A DNA stretch of 64,000 bases. It comes from Ochrobactrum sp. CM-21-5 (GTDB lineage: Bacteria; Pseudomonadota; Alphaproteobacteria; Rhizobiales; Rhizobiaceae). Below the pieces are notes generated by a model that was not told where the DNA came from, ran no database searches, and worked only from the letters and a program-made list of their open reading frames with translations. Positions 35,371 to 43,990 of the stretch are shown in pieces (the stretch's first letter is position 1; the number at the start of each line of letters is the position of its first letter). Where the stretch lies: NCBI RefSeq assembly GCF_014253075.1, contig NZ_JACLZJ010000001.1, positions 744,001-808,000 of the forward strand. The letters run 5' to 3'. The position numbers were made by a program, and so were the translations under genes.

Positions 35371-36102
35371 CTATCGCGCTTTCGGGGATTGGTCGTAGGT
35401 CGAGAAATCGACCAGCGTGCCGAGCATCTGGAGATAGGCGACAAGCGCATCCATCTCGGTCAGGGCTGCGGGATTGCCGTCGAAATCGCCGACCTTGGCT
35501 TTCGGATAACGGGCCTCGACACCGGACGTATCGGCATCGGGATCGGCCTGCGCCTTGAGATCGTCAAGCGCGTTGTCGATCATTTCCTGCGTGTAAGGCA
35601 CGCCGACGCTCGCATTGGCCTTGAGATTGGCGGCAATGTTCGAGGCATCCAGCGAACGGTTCAGCAGGAAGGCATAACTCGGCATGACCGATTCCGGCAC
35701 CACGTCGCGAGGGCGGACGAGGTGCTGCACGTGCCATTCGTTGGAATAGCGGCCGCCGACGCGCGCCAGGTCAGGCCCCGTGCGCTTCGAGCCCCACTGG
35801 AACGAATGGTCGTACATGGATTCCGCCGCAAGGCTGTAATGGCCGTAGCGCTCCACCTCGTCGCGGAAAGGACGGATCATCTGGCTGTGGCAAAGGTAGC
35901 AACCTTCACGCACATAGACGTCGCGACCCGCCAGTTCCAGCGGTGAATAGGGGCGCATGCCTTCCACTTTCTCGATGGTGTTTTCGAGATAGAAGAGCGG
36001 TGCGATTTCAACGATGCCGCCGACCGTGACCACGGCGAGCGATGCAATCAGCAGCAGCGTTGCGTTTTTCTCCAGTTTGGAGTGGTTCTTCAGAATCGAC
36101 AT
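35371..36102 (-). CDS. ccoO: cbb3 oxidase subunit II, cytochrome CcoO
   Basis: The 243-residue protein has one N-terminal membrane helix ([18 protein letters not shown]), the heme c motif [13 protein letters not shown] with CxxCH near residue 71 and axial Met in [10 protein letters not shown]. It accepts electrons from CcoP. RBS GGAGC lies 9 bases before the ATG. Confidence 0.96.
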   Translation of the reverse strand: MSILKNHSKLEKNATLLLIASLAVVTVGGIVEIAPLFYLENTIEKVEGMRPYSPLELAGRDVYVREGCYLCHSQMIRPFRDEVERYGHYSLAAESMYDHSFQWGSKRTGPDLARVGGRYSNEWHVQHLVRPRDVVPESVMPSYAFLLNRSLDASNIAANLKANASVGVPYTQEMIDNALDDLKAQADPDADTSGVEARYPKAKVGDFDGNPAALTEMDALVAYLQMLGTLVDFSTYDQSPKAR

Positions 36103-36116
36103 AAATCACACGCTCC

Positions 36117-37742
36117 TTATTCGGCAGGCTGCATGGTTGCACCGACGGCAGGCTGGGCGCCGCCCATCGGGGCTTCGTCACGCACGCGTCCGCGAACGGT
36201 CTGGTAGACGTTCCAGGCCATCACGAGGCCACCGGCGAGATAAAGCACGCCCCCGAGCGTACGGATGACATAGTAAGGGAACATGGCGAGCACGGTTTCC
36301 GCGAAGGAATAGACGAGGAAGCCTTGATCGTCGTATTCGCGCCACATCAGGCCCTGCTGGATACCGGCAACCCACATGGCGGCGGCGTAAAGCACGATGC
36401 CGAGCGTGGCGAGCCAGAAGTGCCAGTTGACCATGCGGATCGAATAGAGCCGCTGGCGGTTCCAGAGCTTCGGCGCAAGATAGTAGACGGCAGCAAAGGA
36501 GATCATACCGTTCCAGCCGAGCGCACCTGCATGAACGTGACCGATGGTCCAGTCCGTATAGTGCGAAAGTGAGTTCACGGCCTTGATTGACATCAGCGGA
36601 CCCTCGAAGGTCGCCATACCGTAGAAAGCGATAGCTGCGACCATCAAACGGATGATCGGATCGGTACGCACCTTGTCCCACGCGCCGGAAAGCGTCATCA
36701 GGCCGTTGATCATGCCGCCCCATGAAGGCATCCACAGCATGATGGAGAACACCATGCCCAGCGTCTGCGCCCAGTCAGGCACAGCTGTGTAATGGAGATG
36801 GTGCGGGCCTGCCCAGATATAAAGGAAGATGATCGACCAGAAGTGTACGATGGACAGACGGTACGAATAGACCGGACGCTCTGCCTGTTTCGGCACGAAA
36901 TAATACATCATGGCGAGGAAGGGCACGGTAAGGAAGAAAGCCACCGCATTGTGGCCGTACCACCATTGCGTCACCGCATCCTGCACACCTGCAAAGGCGG
37001 AATAGCTCTTCACGCCGAGGAAGGACACCGGGATCGCCAGATTGTTGATGATGTGCAGCATGGCGATGGTGATGATGAAGGACAGGTAGAACCAGTTCGC
37101 CACATAGATATGCGGCTCCTTGCGCTTCAGAATCGTGCCGAGGAAGACAACGAGATAAGCCACCCAGACGATGGTGAGCCAGATATCGACATACCATTCG
37201 GGTTCGGCATACTCGCGGCTCTGCGTGATGCCGAGCAGATAGCCGGTCGCGGCCATCACGATGAAGAGCTGATAGCCCCAGAACACGAACCAGGCCAGAT
37301 CGCCGCCGATAAGGCGTGCGCGGCAGGTGCGCTGGACCACGTAGAAGGACGAGGCGATCAGTATATTGCCACCAAACGCGAAAACCACTGCGGATGTGTG
37401 CAGCGGACGCAGACGGCCAAAATTGAAATAGGGCTCCAGATTGAGATCCGGGAAAGCAAGCTGTGCGGCGATAACCACACCGACCAGAAAGCCAACCACA
37501 CCCCAGAACACCGTGGCGATGACGCCATAGCGGACCGGCCCATCCATATAGGTGGACTCATCGCGCTTTTTCGGCGCCAGACCGTAATCGGCATTGCGCA
37601 TCAGAAGAATGGTGAAGATGGCAAGAGTGGCGAACAGAATCCACATATGGGTTCTGAACAACTCATCATGAGAAAATCCGGCCAGCAGCACAGCGAAAAG
37701 TGCTCCCAGACCGGATAGGACTGTTCCAGCGGCGTAGTTCAT
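36117..37742 (-). CDS. ccoN: cbb3 oxidase catalytic subunit I CcoN
   Basis: The 541-residue heme-copper oxidase subunit has about 12-14 helices and the conserved His ligands, for example in [35 protein letters not shown] and [13 protein letters not shown]. It reduces O2 to water with high affinity and suits microaerobic life, as inside host cells or in soil. GAGGGG precedes the ATG, and an FNR-type box lies 91 bases upstream. Confidence 0.97.
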   Translation of the reverse strand: MNYAAGTVLSGLGALFAVLLAGFSHDELFRTHMWILFATLAIFTILLMRNADYGLAPKKRDESTYMDGPVRYGVIATVFWGVVGFLVGVVIAAQLAFPDLNLEPYFNFGRLRPLHTSAVVFAFGGNILIASSFYVVQRTCRARLIGGDLAWFVFWGYQLFIVMAATGYLLGITQSREYAEPEWYVDIWLTIVWVAYLVVFLGTILKRKEPHIYVANWFYLSFIITIAMLHIINNLAIPVSFLGVKSYSAFAGVQDAVTQWWYGHNAVAFFLTVPFLAMMYYFVPKQAERPVYSYRLSIVHFWSIIFLYIWAGPHHLHYTAVPDWAQTLGMVFSIMLWMPSWGGMINGLMTLSGAWDKVRTDPIIRLMVAAIAFYGMATFEGPLMSIKAVNSLSHYTDWTIGHVHAGALGWNGMISFAAVYYLAPKLWNRQRLYSIRMVNWHFWLATLGIVLYAAAMWVAGIQQGLMWREYDDQGFLVYSFAETVLAMFPYYVIRTLGGVLYLAGGLVMAWNVYQTVRGRVRDEAPMGGAQPAVGATMQPAE

Positions 37743-37832
37743 CTAATCCCCTCGCAGCGCATGACGAAAGCTGCCCGGATGAGGACAGCATTAGCAATAG
37801 CCCCCCTATCCGCGTTCCGCGGGAGGGTGTCA

Positions 37833-37846
37833 TTGATCTAAATCAA
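37833..37846 (-). promoter_or_regulatory. FNR/FixK-type box controlling ccoNOQP
   Basis: TTGAT-CTAA-ATCAA matches the FNR/FixK consensus (TTGAT-N4-ATCAA) exactly. It lies 91 bases upstream of the ccoN start, a usual distance for an activator site centred near -40 of the transcript. It predicts induction under low oxygen. Confidence 0.9.
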
Positions 37847-37889
37847 AGAGCGGAGGTTAGATAGCCGCTGGAGGCGGGAAGGCGGGCGG

Positions 37890-38354
37890 TCAATTGCCGC
37901 GCTTGTCGCGCTCGAGCTGGATCAGAATATCCACGGTTCGGATTTTATAACCGGGAGGCGGGGCGGGCAGGGGCCCGATGCTGACTATTTCCGAGGGAAT
38001 GTCGATGATCCTGTCTTCGCCAGCGACGTGAAAATGGGCATGGTCGCCGGTATTCGTGTCGAAATAGGTGCGATCCCCATGCAGGTTGATCTTGCGGACA
38101 AGGCCCGCCTCGGCAAACTGGTTGAGCGTGTTGTAGACCGTGGCAACGGAAAGCGTTTCGCCTTGCGCAAGCGTTTCCGCATGCAGCATATCAGGCGTCA
38201 CATGCCGGTGGCCGTCACCGAACAGCAGTCTGGCAATAGCAAGCCGCTGGCGCGTCGGGCGCAGTCCGACCCGCCGCAAAGTCGCCTTCGCGGTCGCCGC
38301 TGTCCGTTCGCCATAACCCGACTGGAGTTTGGTGGCAGCAGGATTGAATAGCAT
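37890..38354 (-). CDS. Fur-family regulator, Irr-like
   Basis: The start at 38354 (MLFNPAATKLQ) follows GAGG; a start at 38378 would add eight residues. The 154-residue protein has the Fur winged helix (GLRPTRQRLAIARLLF, LSVATVYNTLNQFAEAGLV) and the Irr features DRTYFDTNTGDHAHFHVAGE, DIPSE and LPAPPPGYKIRTVDILIQL. It lacks the C-terminal Cys pairs of Fur and Zur. Irr proteins control iron and heme genes in rhizobia and Brucella. The usual irr gene sits beside fabA, so this could be a second Irr-type regulator. A palindrome overlaps its promoter. Confidence 0.85.
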   Translation of the reverse strand: MLFNPAATKLQSGYGERTAATAKATLRRVGLRPTRQRLAIARLLFGDGHRHVTPDMLHAETLAQGETLSVATVYNTLNQFAEAGLVRKINLHGDRTYFDTNTGDHAHFHVAGEDRIIDIPSEIVSIGPLPAPPPGYKIRTVDILIQLERDKRGN

Positions 38355-38373
38355 GCACAGCCTCGACTCTAAT

Positions 38374-38394
38374 TGCAAATGGATTGCATTTGCA
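38374..38394. promoter_or_regulatory. TGCAAAT-N7-ATTTGCA palindrome upstream of the Irr-like gene
   Basis: TGCAAAT (38374-38380) and ATTTGCA (38388-38394) are perfect 7-base arms; an internal TGCAA-N5-TTGCA is overlaid. It lies 20-40 bases upstream of the start codon at 38354, in a position suited to autoregulation. Fur, Mur and Irr sites in rhizobia carry TGCAA-type half-sites. Confidence 0.55.
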
Positions 38395-38441
38395 TAATAC
38401 AGCGATGATGCAGGCGGTCAACCGCAATGTGCCGGTATTAA

Positions 38442-38543
38442 GAGCAATTCCAGCAAAAGTGCGTAACGGTTTTGCGTTCGGAAATGCGTCAAAACAAATA
38501 GCCAGAGCATTTCTAACGGTTCGATTTAAACCAGAAATGCTCT
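38442..38543 (-). repeat. Dispersed repeat, family B copy 2
   Basis: Read on the plus strand it begins GAGCAATTCCAGCAAAAGTG and GCGTAACGGTTTTGCG and ends with a perfect hairpin AGAGCATTTCT (38504-38514) / AGAAATGCTCT (38533-38543). The downstream kinase's TAG stop (38542-38544) overlaps its edge. Confidence 0.75.
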
Positions 38544-39903
38544 ATGTCGCGGCGGTGGCGGGGACAGTCAGCTCGGCGCAAAGGCCGCCACCGGTACGGT
38601 TGGCAAGGCGCGCACTGCCCTCCATCCGCGCAACGGCGGTCTGCACGATGGCGAGACCGAGGCCGCTGCCGTTCTCGTTGCGGTGCGCGCCGCGGAAGAA
38701 ACGTTCGGTCACATACGGCATTTCCTCGTCTGGAATGCCGGGGCCGTCATCATCCACCGTCAGCACCAGCTTGCCATTGTCCGCAGCGATCCGGCAGCGC
38801 ACGATCCCGTCCTTCGGCGAATGGTTGACCGCATTTTCGATCAGGTTTCGCGCCGCAAGTGTGAATAGGTGCGGCTGCGGCAGGGAAATTTGCGGCAGGT
38901 TTTCCGGCAGCTCGATGGAAACGCCCCTATGCGCGGCCAACATGCGCAGATCAAGCGCGATGGCCGCAAGGAGCTTGCCCACCGGTTCGCGGGTTAATGG
39001 TTCCGTTTCATCGCCGGTTTCAAGCGCTGCGAGATCAAGCAGCTGGCTGACGAGGCGGCTCGTGCGGTCCACGCCCGCTGCAATCTGACGCACGGCATTG
39101 GCACGCACGGCGTCGTCCGTCGTGCCTTCGGCGATCTGCGCCTGGGTCTTGAGACCCGCAAGTGGCGTCTTCAGCTCATGCGCAGCAAAAATCGCGAAAT
39201 TGCGTTCCCGCTCGCGCGCTTCTTCCACACGATGGAAAAGTCCGTTCAGCGCGGTAACGGCTGGTGCGATTTCCTTTGGCAGGTTCGTTTCGGGCAGGGG
39301 ACGCAGATCCTGGGCCTGTCGCCTTGAAAGCAGGGATGCAAGACGGCTCAGCGGATCAAGCCCGCGCCGCACGCATAGCCAGATCATGCCGGCAAGGATC
39401 GGCAATACCAGAAGGGCAGGCAGGACGAGGCCCGTGACGACATTCTGCACCAGCGTTTCGCGCACATGCAAGCTGTCGCCCACCATCACGCGCAGGCCAA
39501 GCTGCGTGTTCTCAACCGCAAAGACCCGCCATCTCTCACCCGCGACTACCGTGTTGGAGAACCCGTTCGCCACATCGGTCAGCCGGGTGACCGGCGCGCT
39601 TTCCGAGCGCCCCACCAATTGCCCGTCCAGCGCCCATATCTGGCAGAAAAGCTGGCGTTCATAATGGGGGAAGTCCGGCATGGGCTTGAGCGAAAGCTGC
39701 CCCTTGCCGCCGTCGGGGCCTACCTCGACGCGGTGATCAACCAGCAGCGAATTGACCATGCGCGCCGCTTCCATCAGGCGCGCGTCCAGCACCTTCTCCA
39801 GTTGCGACTGGGTGCTGTTGTGAATCCACACCACGGCAAAAAGCCAGACAAGGCAGGTGACGCCGATCAATATGCCGGTCAGGCGGCTGCGGATCGAATT
39901 CAT
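38542..39903 (-). CDS. QseC-type sensor histidine kinase
   Basis: The ATG at 39903 overlaps the response regulator stop (ATGA) and lies 7 bases after GGGAG; the frame stays open far upstream, but that part is antisense-like and is not used. The 453-residue protein has membrane helices at about 8-28 and 156-178, a periplasmic 2CSK_N-like domain, HisKA with phospho-acceptor His242 (FAAHELKTPLAG) and HATPase with NLIENAVNHSP, DDDGPGIP and GSGLGLAIVQ. Its stimulus is unknown. Its stop codon is shared with a repeat. Confidence 0.92.
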   Translation of the reverse strand: MNSIRSRLTGILIGVTCLVWLFAVVWIHNSTQSQLEKVLDARLMEAARMVNSLLVDHRVEVGPDGGKGQLSLKPMPDFPHYERQLFCQIWALDGQLVGRSESAPVTRLTDVANGFSNTVVAGERWRVFAVENTQLGLRVMVGDSLHVRETLVQNVVTGLVLPALLVLPILAGMIWLCVRRGLDPLSRLASLLSRRQAQDLRPLPETNLPKEIAPAVTALNGLFHRVEEARERERNFAIFAAHELKTPLAGLKTQAQIAEGTTDDAVRANAVRQIAAGVDRTSRLVSQLLDLAALETGDETEPLTREPVGKLLAAIALDLRMLAAHRGVSIELPENLPQISLPQPHLFTLAARNLIENAVNHSPKDGIVRCRIAADNGKLVLTVDDDGPGIPDEEMPYVTERFFRGAHRNENGSGLGLAIVQTAVARMEGSARLANRTGGGLCAELTVPATAAT

Positions 39904-40565
39904 GCGCATGCTCCCGCCAGACGGTAGCCGACGCCGCGCACTGTTTCGATGTAGTCGGACCCGAGCTTGGAGCGCAAGTGATGGATGTGCACCTCCACCG
40001 CATTGCTCTCGACTTCCTCCTGCCAGCCATAGAGCGCCTCTTCCAGCGACGACTTCGATAGCGTCGCGGTCGGGCGTTCCATGAGGGCGCGCAGAATGGA
40101 GAACTCGCGCCGGGTCAGCCGCAGCGGTTCGCCTTTGAAGCGTGCCGACATTTCCGCCGGGTCGAGTTCGACCTGACGCCATTCGAGAATGGCGCTTGCA
40201 CGCCCCGTACCTCGCCGTGCTACGGCACGCACGCGCGCGGCAAGCTCATGCAGATCGAAGGGCTTGCCGACATAATCGTCGGCGCCAGCATCCAGGCCGG
40301 CAATGCGCTCGGCCACCTGATCGCGCGCGGTCAGGAGCAGCACCGGCGTCTCGTCGCGCTCGCGGCGCATGGCTTTCAATATGTCGAAGCCGGAACCGTC
40401 CGGCAGCATGAGGTCGAGCACCACGGCATTATAGTTCTGGGCGGCAAGTGCGGCCTCGGCATCGCCGCAGGTTGACACCGCATCGACCGTGAAACCGGCA
40501 ATACCCAGCCCCACGGTAAGCCCGTCGAGCAGGATCGTGTCGTCTTCCACAACCAGAATGCGCAT
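39900..40565 (-). CDS. OmpR/PhoB-family response regulator
   Basis: The 221-residue protein has a receiver domain (MRILVVEDD, phospho-acceptor Asp51 in VVLDLMLPDG, Lys in DYVGKPFD) and a winged helix at about 125-218 (LTRREFSILRALME, NAVEVHIHHLRSKLG). It is the QseB/TctD type, paired with the following kinase by a 4-base overlap. It is divergent from dsbD with 146 bases between, so the disulfide operon is a plausible target. Confidence 0.93.
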   Translation of the reverse strand: MRILVVEDDTILLDGLTVGLGIAGFTVDAVSTCGDAEAALAAQNYNAVVLDLMLPDGSGFDILKAMRRERDETPVLLLTARDQVAERIAGLDAGADDYVGKPFDLHELAARVRAVARRGTGRASAILEWRQVELDPAEMSARFKGEPLRLTRREFSILRALMERPTATLSKSSLEEALYGWQEEVESNAVEVHIHHLRSKLGSDYIETVRGVGYRLAGACA

Positions 40566-40711
40566 ATGTCTTCCTGTTTTCGCCTTGTTTCATGATTAAC
40601 GCAGGGCCGCTTCTCACTGTCTCAGCTTAAGGCTGTCTTAAGGTGATGGCGGCATTCGCTTTTTGCAACAAGATCAATTTTGCACGAATCAGATTGGTAC
40701 GGAAAACCGTA

Positions 40712-42514
40712 ATGCGATTTTTTATTGCCATCATTGCTGTCTTCATGGCCCTTGCCCCGGCGGTTGCCAGCCCGCTGCCTGTCGATCAGGCGTTCCGTCT
40801 CAGCGCGACCAAAGACGCTGACGGTACTTTGGTGCTGAACTGGCAGATCGCAAACGGCTATTACCTCTATCGTGATCATATTCAAGCGAAAGACCGGCAG
40901 GGCAAGACGCTTGATGTCGATACGCAGCCGGGTGTGTCCAAGGACGATCCGAATTTCGGCAGACTTGAGGTCTATTATGCCCATGCCAGCGCCAGCGTGA
41001 AAGCAGGCAGTGATCCGATCGAACTTACCTATCAGGGTTGTCAGGAGGATGGTATCTGCTATCGACCTGAAACCCGCATGGTCGATCCGGTAACGCTCGC
41101 CGTCTCAAGCCAGATGGGTCAAAAAGCTCAACTGGCGAAGCCTGTCGAGCAAACCCCCGCCTTCACGCCTGCTGCCGCTTCCGCCCCGCAGGCCGAAAGC
41201 TTCGCGCTTGCACCTGAAAAAGGCATGATCGAGAACCTGCTCGCTCAGGGCGGTACCGGCTTTGTCATTGCAGCTTTTCTGGCCTTCGGCGTGCTGCTGG
41301 CCTTCACGCCCTGCGTCTTCCCGATCTATCCCATCGTCGCTGGCACTCTGGCCCGTGAAGGCGAAAGGCTGACGGCAAAACGCGGCTTCGTGCTGTCCTC
41401 GATCTATGTGGTCAGCCTGGCGCTCGGCTTCGCCATGATCGGCGCGATTGCGGGCTGGTCGGGGCAGAACCTGCAAATGGTACTGCAATCGAAATGGACG
41501 GCTCTGGCGCTGGCGGGTGTGTTCACGCTGCTCGCGCTTTCCATGTTCGGCCTGTTCCAGCTCCAGCTCCCAGGCTCATGGGTCAGCGCCGTCTCGGCGC
41601 GCACGGGCGGGCGCACCGGCTCCAAGCGTTCCGCCGCCATTCTCGGCTTTTCCTCGGTGCTGATCGTCGGCCCCTGCGTGACCGCCCCGCTTGCGGGCGC
41701 GCTCCTGTACATCGCACAAACCGCCAATGTCGCGCTTGGCGCCACGGCCCTGTTCGCGCTTGGAATCGGCAAGGGCCTGCCGCTGATCGTCTTCTCCACG
41801 CTTGGCGCGGGCACCCTGCCGCGTGCTGGCGCGTGGATGGAAATGGTGAAGCAGATATTCGGCTTCGGCTTTCTGGCAACCGCCATCTTCATGGCCGCGC
41901 CGCTTTTGCCCCCCGGCGTGGACATGATCTTCTGGGCGCTTCTGCTCTTCGGCCTTGCAAGTTTTGCTTTCCTGAAAATTCCGGGCCGCAATGTCGTGGC
42001 CCGCACAATCGGCACGGCGGCTTTCGTCTATGGCGTCATCCTGATGCTCGGCGTCGCATCGGGCGGAAGGGACCCGTTGCAGCCGCTTGCGGCATTCGCT
42101 AACCGTGGCGGCAACCAGACGATGGCCGCGCTGCGATTCGCACCGGTCGAGACGGTTTCCTCCCTTCAGGAGAAACTTGATGCGGCGCGCAATGACCAGC
42201 CGACGCTTGTCTATTTCACAGCGGACTGGTGCGTCAGTTGCTCCACTGTGGAGCGGCGCGTGCTGCCTGATGCCGACGTGAAGAAAAACCTGAGCGGCTA
42301 CCAGCTTATCAAGGCGGACATTTCCGACCTTACGAAAGGCAATGCCGATCTGATGGCAAAGCTGAATGTGGCCGGTCCGCCGACGATGATTTTCTTCGAC
42401 AAGGCAAGCCGTGAGCAGGAGGGAACAAGGTTGGTAGGCGATGTGACGTCAGCCTCCATTGCGCGCTCGACAGGTCTCGTAGCCGCCGAACGGAAACAGG
42501 AACTGGAATTTTGA
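40712..42514 (+). CDS. dsbD: Thiol:disulfide interchange protein DsbD
   Basis: The start at 40712 (MRFFIAIIAVFMALAPAVAS) gives a clean signal peptide; a frame ATG at 40643 would add a non-hydrophobic N-terminus. The 601-residue protein has an N-terminal alpha domain with YQGCQEDGICYRPE, a membrane domain of eight helices with FTPCVFPIYP and IVGPCVTAPL, and a C-terminal thioredoxin domain with DWCVSCSTVERRV. DsbD moves electrons from cytoplasmic thioredoxin to periplasmic thiol proteins. It overlaps the next gene by one base (TGATG). Confidence 0.95.
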   Translation: MRFFIAIIAVFMALAPAVASPLPVDQAFRLSATKDADGTLVLNWQIANGYYLYRDHIQAKDRQGKTLDVDTQPGVSKDDPNFGRLEVYYAHASASVKAGSDPIELTYQGCQEDGICYRPETRMVDPVTLAVSSQMGQKAQLAKPVEQTPAFTPAAASAPQAESFALAPEKGMIENLLAQGGTGFVIAAFLAFGVLLAFTPCVFPIYPIVAGTLAREGERLTAKRGFVLSSIYVVSLALGFAMIGAIAGWSGQNLQMVLQSKWTALALAGVFTLLALSMFGLFQLQLPGSWVSAVSARTGGRTGSKRSAAILGFSSVLIVGPCVTAPLAGALLYIAQTANVALGATALFALGIGKGLPLIVFSTLGAGTLPRAGAWMEMVKQIFGFGFLATAIFMAAPLLPPGVDMIFWALLLFGLASFAFLKIPGRNVVARTIGTAAFVYGVILMLGVASGGRDPLQPLAAFANRGGNQTMAALRFAPVETVSSLQEKLDAARNDQPTLVYFTADWCVSCSTVERRVLPDADVKKNLSGYQLIKADISDLTKGNADLMAKLNVAGPPTMIFFDKASREQEGTRLVGDVTSASIARSTGLVAAERKQELEF

Positions 42515-43311
42515 TGAAAGCTCGGGGGCTTGAAGTGGCTATTGTGAACCGGAAACGCGGCGTCGGAACATCCGCGGCCCGAATGATCTTCCTTGCCTGT
42601 CTGCCATTTGCGGCGGCGGCGTGCACCACCGTATCGGCGGAAAAGCCGATTGCGGTCACCATGCCGGAACCGGTGGCGTTCGCATCGCAGCCTGTTGCCG
42701 CCGCACGGCCGCAGCCGGAAGTGAAGATGGCAAAAAGCGAATATGAGGCGATGTATGGCGCGGTGAACGACCGCGGCAATCTTATCCCGGCGCTTGACGT
42801 CAGCAAGATCGCCGAGCGCAATCTGCGCAAGGAAGTTGATTATGTGACGAATGAGCCGGTGGGCACCATCGTTGTCGATCCCTATGCTCGCTATCTCTAT
42901 CTGGTCCAGCCGGGCGGCAAGGCGATACGCTATTCCGTCGGCGTGGGCCGTGCCGGTCTCACCTTCAAGGGTGATGCGAAGGTGGCCTACAAGTCGCAAT
43001 GGCCGCGCTGGACGCCAACCCAGAACATGATCAAGCGTAATCCGGAACATTACGCCAAGTATGCCAAAGGTCTGGAGGGCGGCATTCGCAATCCGCTGGG
43101 TGCGCGCGCGCTTTATCTCTATCGCGACGGCAAGGATACGCTCTACCGCATCCACGGCACCAACGAGCCGTGGTCGGTCGGCAAGGCCGCATCGTCCGGC
43201 TGCATCCGTCTCTTCAATCAGGACATTCTCGACCTTTACAAGCGTGCCTCTGCCGGTGCGCGCGTTGTCGTACTGGACAAGGCCCAATCGGGCAAAGGAG
43301 TAACCTCATGA
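42514..43311 (+). CDS. L,D-transpeptidase (YkuD/ErfK family), lipoprotein-like
   Basis: The ATG at 42514 overlaps the dsbD stop. The 265-residue protein has a signal region with a likely lipobox ending AAAC-TT near residue 37, then a YkuD domain at about 115-255: VGTIVVDPYARYLYLVQPGG, YRIHGTNEP and the catalytic-Cys motif SSGCIRLFNQD. The family forms 3-3 crosslinks in peptidoglycan or attaches outer-membrane proteins to it, using an active-site Cys that must stay reduced. It lies between dsbD and dsbA, which share overlapping stop/start codons with it, so the thiol needs of this enzyme may explain the operon. Confidence 0.92.
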   Translation: MKARGLEVAIVNRKRGVGTSAARMIFLACLPFAAAACTTVSAEKPIAVTMPEPVAFASQPVAAARPQPEVKMAKSEYEAMYGAVNDRGNLIPALDVSKIAERNLRKEVDYVTNEPVGTIVVDPYARYLYLVQPGGKAIRYSVGVGRAGLTFKGDAKVAYKSQWPRWTPTQNMIKRNPEHYAKYAKGLEGGIRNPLGARALYLYRDGKDTLYRIHGTNEPWSVGKAASSGCIRLFNQDILDLYKRASAGARVVVLDKAQSGKGVTS

Positions 43312-43934
43312 TAAACCGTCGTCAGATGCTCGCCGTTTCCGCAGGCGGTCTCGCAATATTTGGTATTGCAGGGATCGGAGCCGGTACCGAGAGCTTCGCC
43401 CAGCGTGTTCCATCGGTGGCGGAGGTGCTGTACGACAAGGAAATTCCGGTCCTTGGCAATCCCAATGGCGACGTCACCATTGTCGAATATTTCGATTACC
43501 AGTGCCCCTATTGCAAAAAGGGTCATGCGGAATTGATGCGCGTGGTCAAGAATGACGGCAATGTCCGTCTGGTCATGAAGGACTGGATCATTTTCGGCGA
43601 CGTGTCGGCCTATGCCGCGCGTCTGGTTCTGGCGGCGGAAAAGTCCGGCAATTACCTGAAGGCCATGGAAGCCCTGATGGCGACGCCCGGTCGTCTGACC
43701 AAGGAGCAGGTGGATGCTGCCTTGAAGAAGGGTGGTCTCGACGCCGCCAAGCTCGAAGCCGCCTACAAGGCGGATTCCAAGCGTATCAACGGTATCCTTG
43801 AGCGCAACATGGATCAGGGCGACGCTTTCAATTTCGGCGGTACGCCGTCCTTCGTCATCGGCACCAAGCTCTATGGCGGCGTGATGAAGGAAAAAGCCTT
43901 GATCGAAGCGATCAAGGAAGCGCGCAAACCTTGA
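43308..43934 (+). CDS. DsbA-family thiol oxidoreductase
   Basis: The ATG at 43308 follows AAAGGAG and overlaps the transpeptidase stop (ATGA). The 208-residue protein has a signal peptide (MINRRQMLAVSAGGLAIFG, Tat-like NRRQ), the active site FDYQCPYCKKGH and cis-Pro in GGTPSFVIGTKL. DsbA or DsbG/ScsC-like proteins oxidise or isomerise periplasmic disulfides; DsbD next door suggests a reduced partner such as an isomerase. Terminator at 43956. Confidence 0.93.
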   Translation: MINRRQMLAVSAGGLAIFGIAGIGAGTESFAQRVPSVAEVLYDKEIPVLGNPNGDVTIVEYFDYQCPYCKKGHAELMRVVKNDGNVRLVMKDWIIFGDVSAYAARLVLAAEKSGNYLKAMEALMATPGRLTKEQVDAALKKGGLDAAKLEAAYKADSKRINGILERNMDQGDAFNFGGTPSFVIGTKLYGGVMKEKALIEAIKEARKP

Positions 43935-43955
43935 TTCAAATGGATCGAAATGACG

Positions 43956-43986
43956 GGGCGGAGCGAGCAATCGCTCCGCCCTTTTA
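43956..43986. terminator. Bidirectional terminator after dsbA
   Basis: GGGCGGAGCGA-GCAA-TCGCTCCGCCC is a perfect 11-base stem with a GCAA tetraloop, followed by TTTT on the plus strand; the minus strand reading out of the aldehyde dehydrogenase has few T. It lies between convergent dsbA and aldehyde dehydrogenase. Confidence 0.92.
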
Positions 43987-43990
43987 GTTA

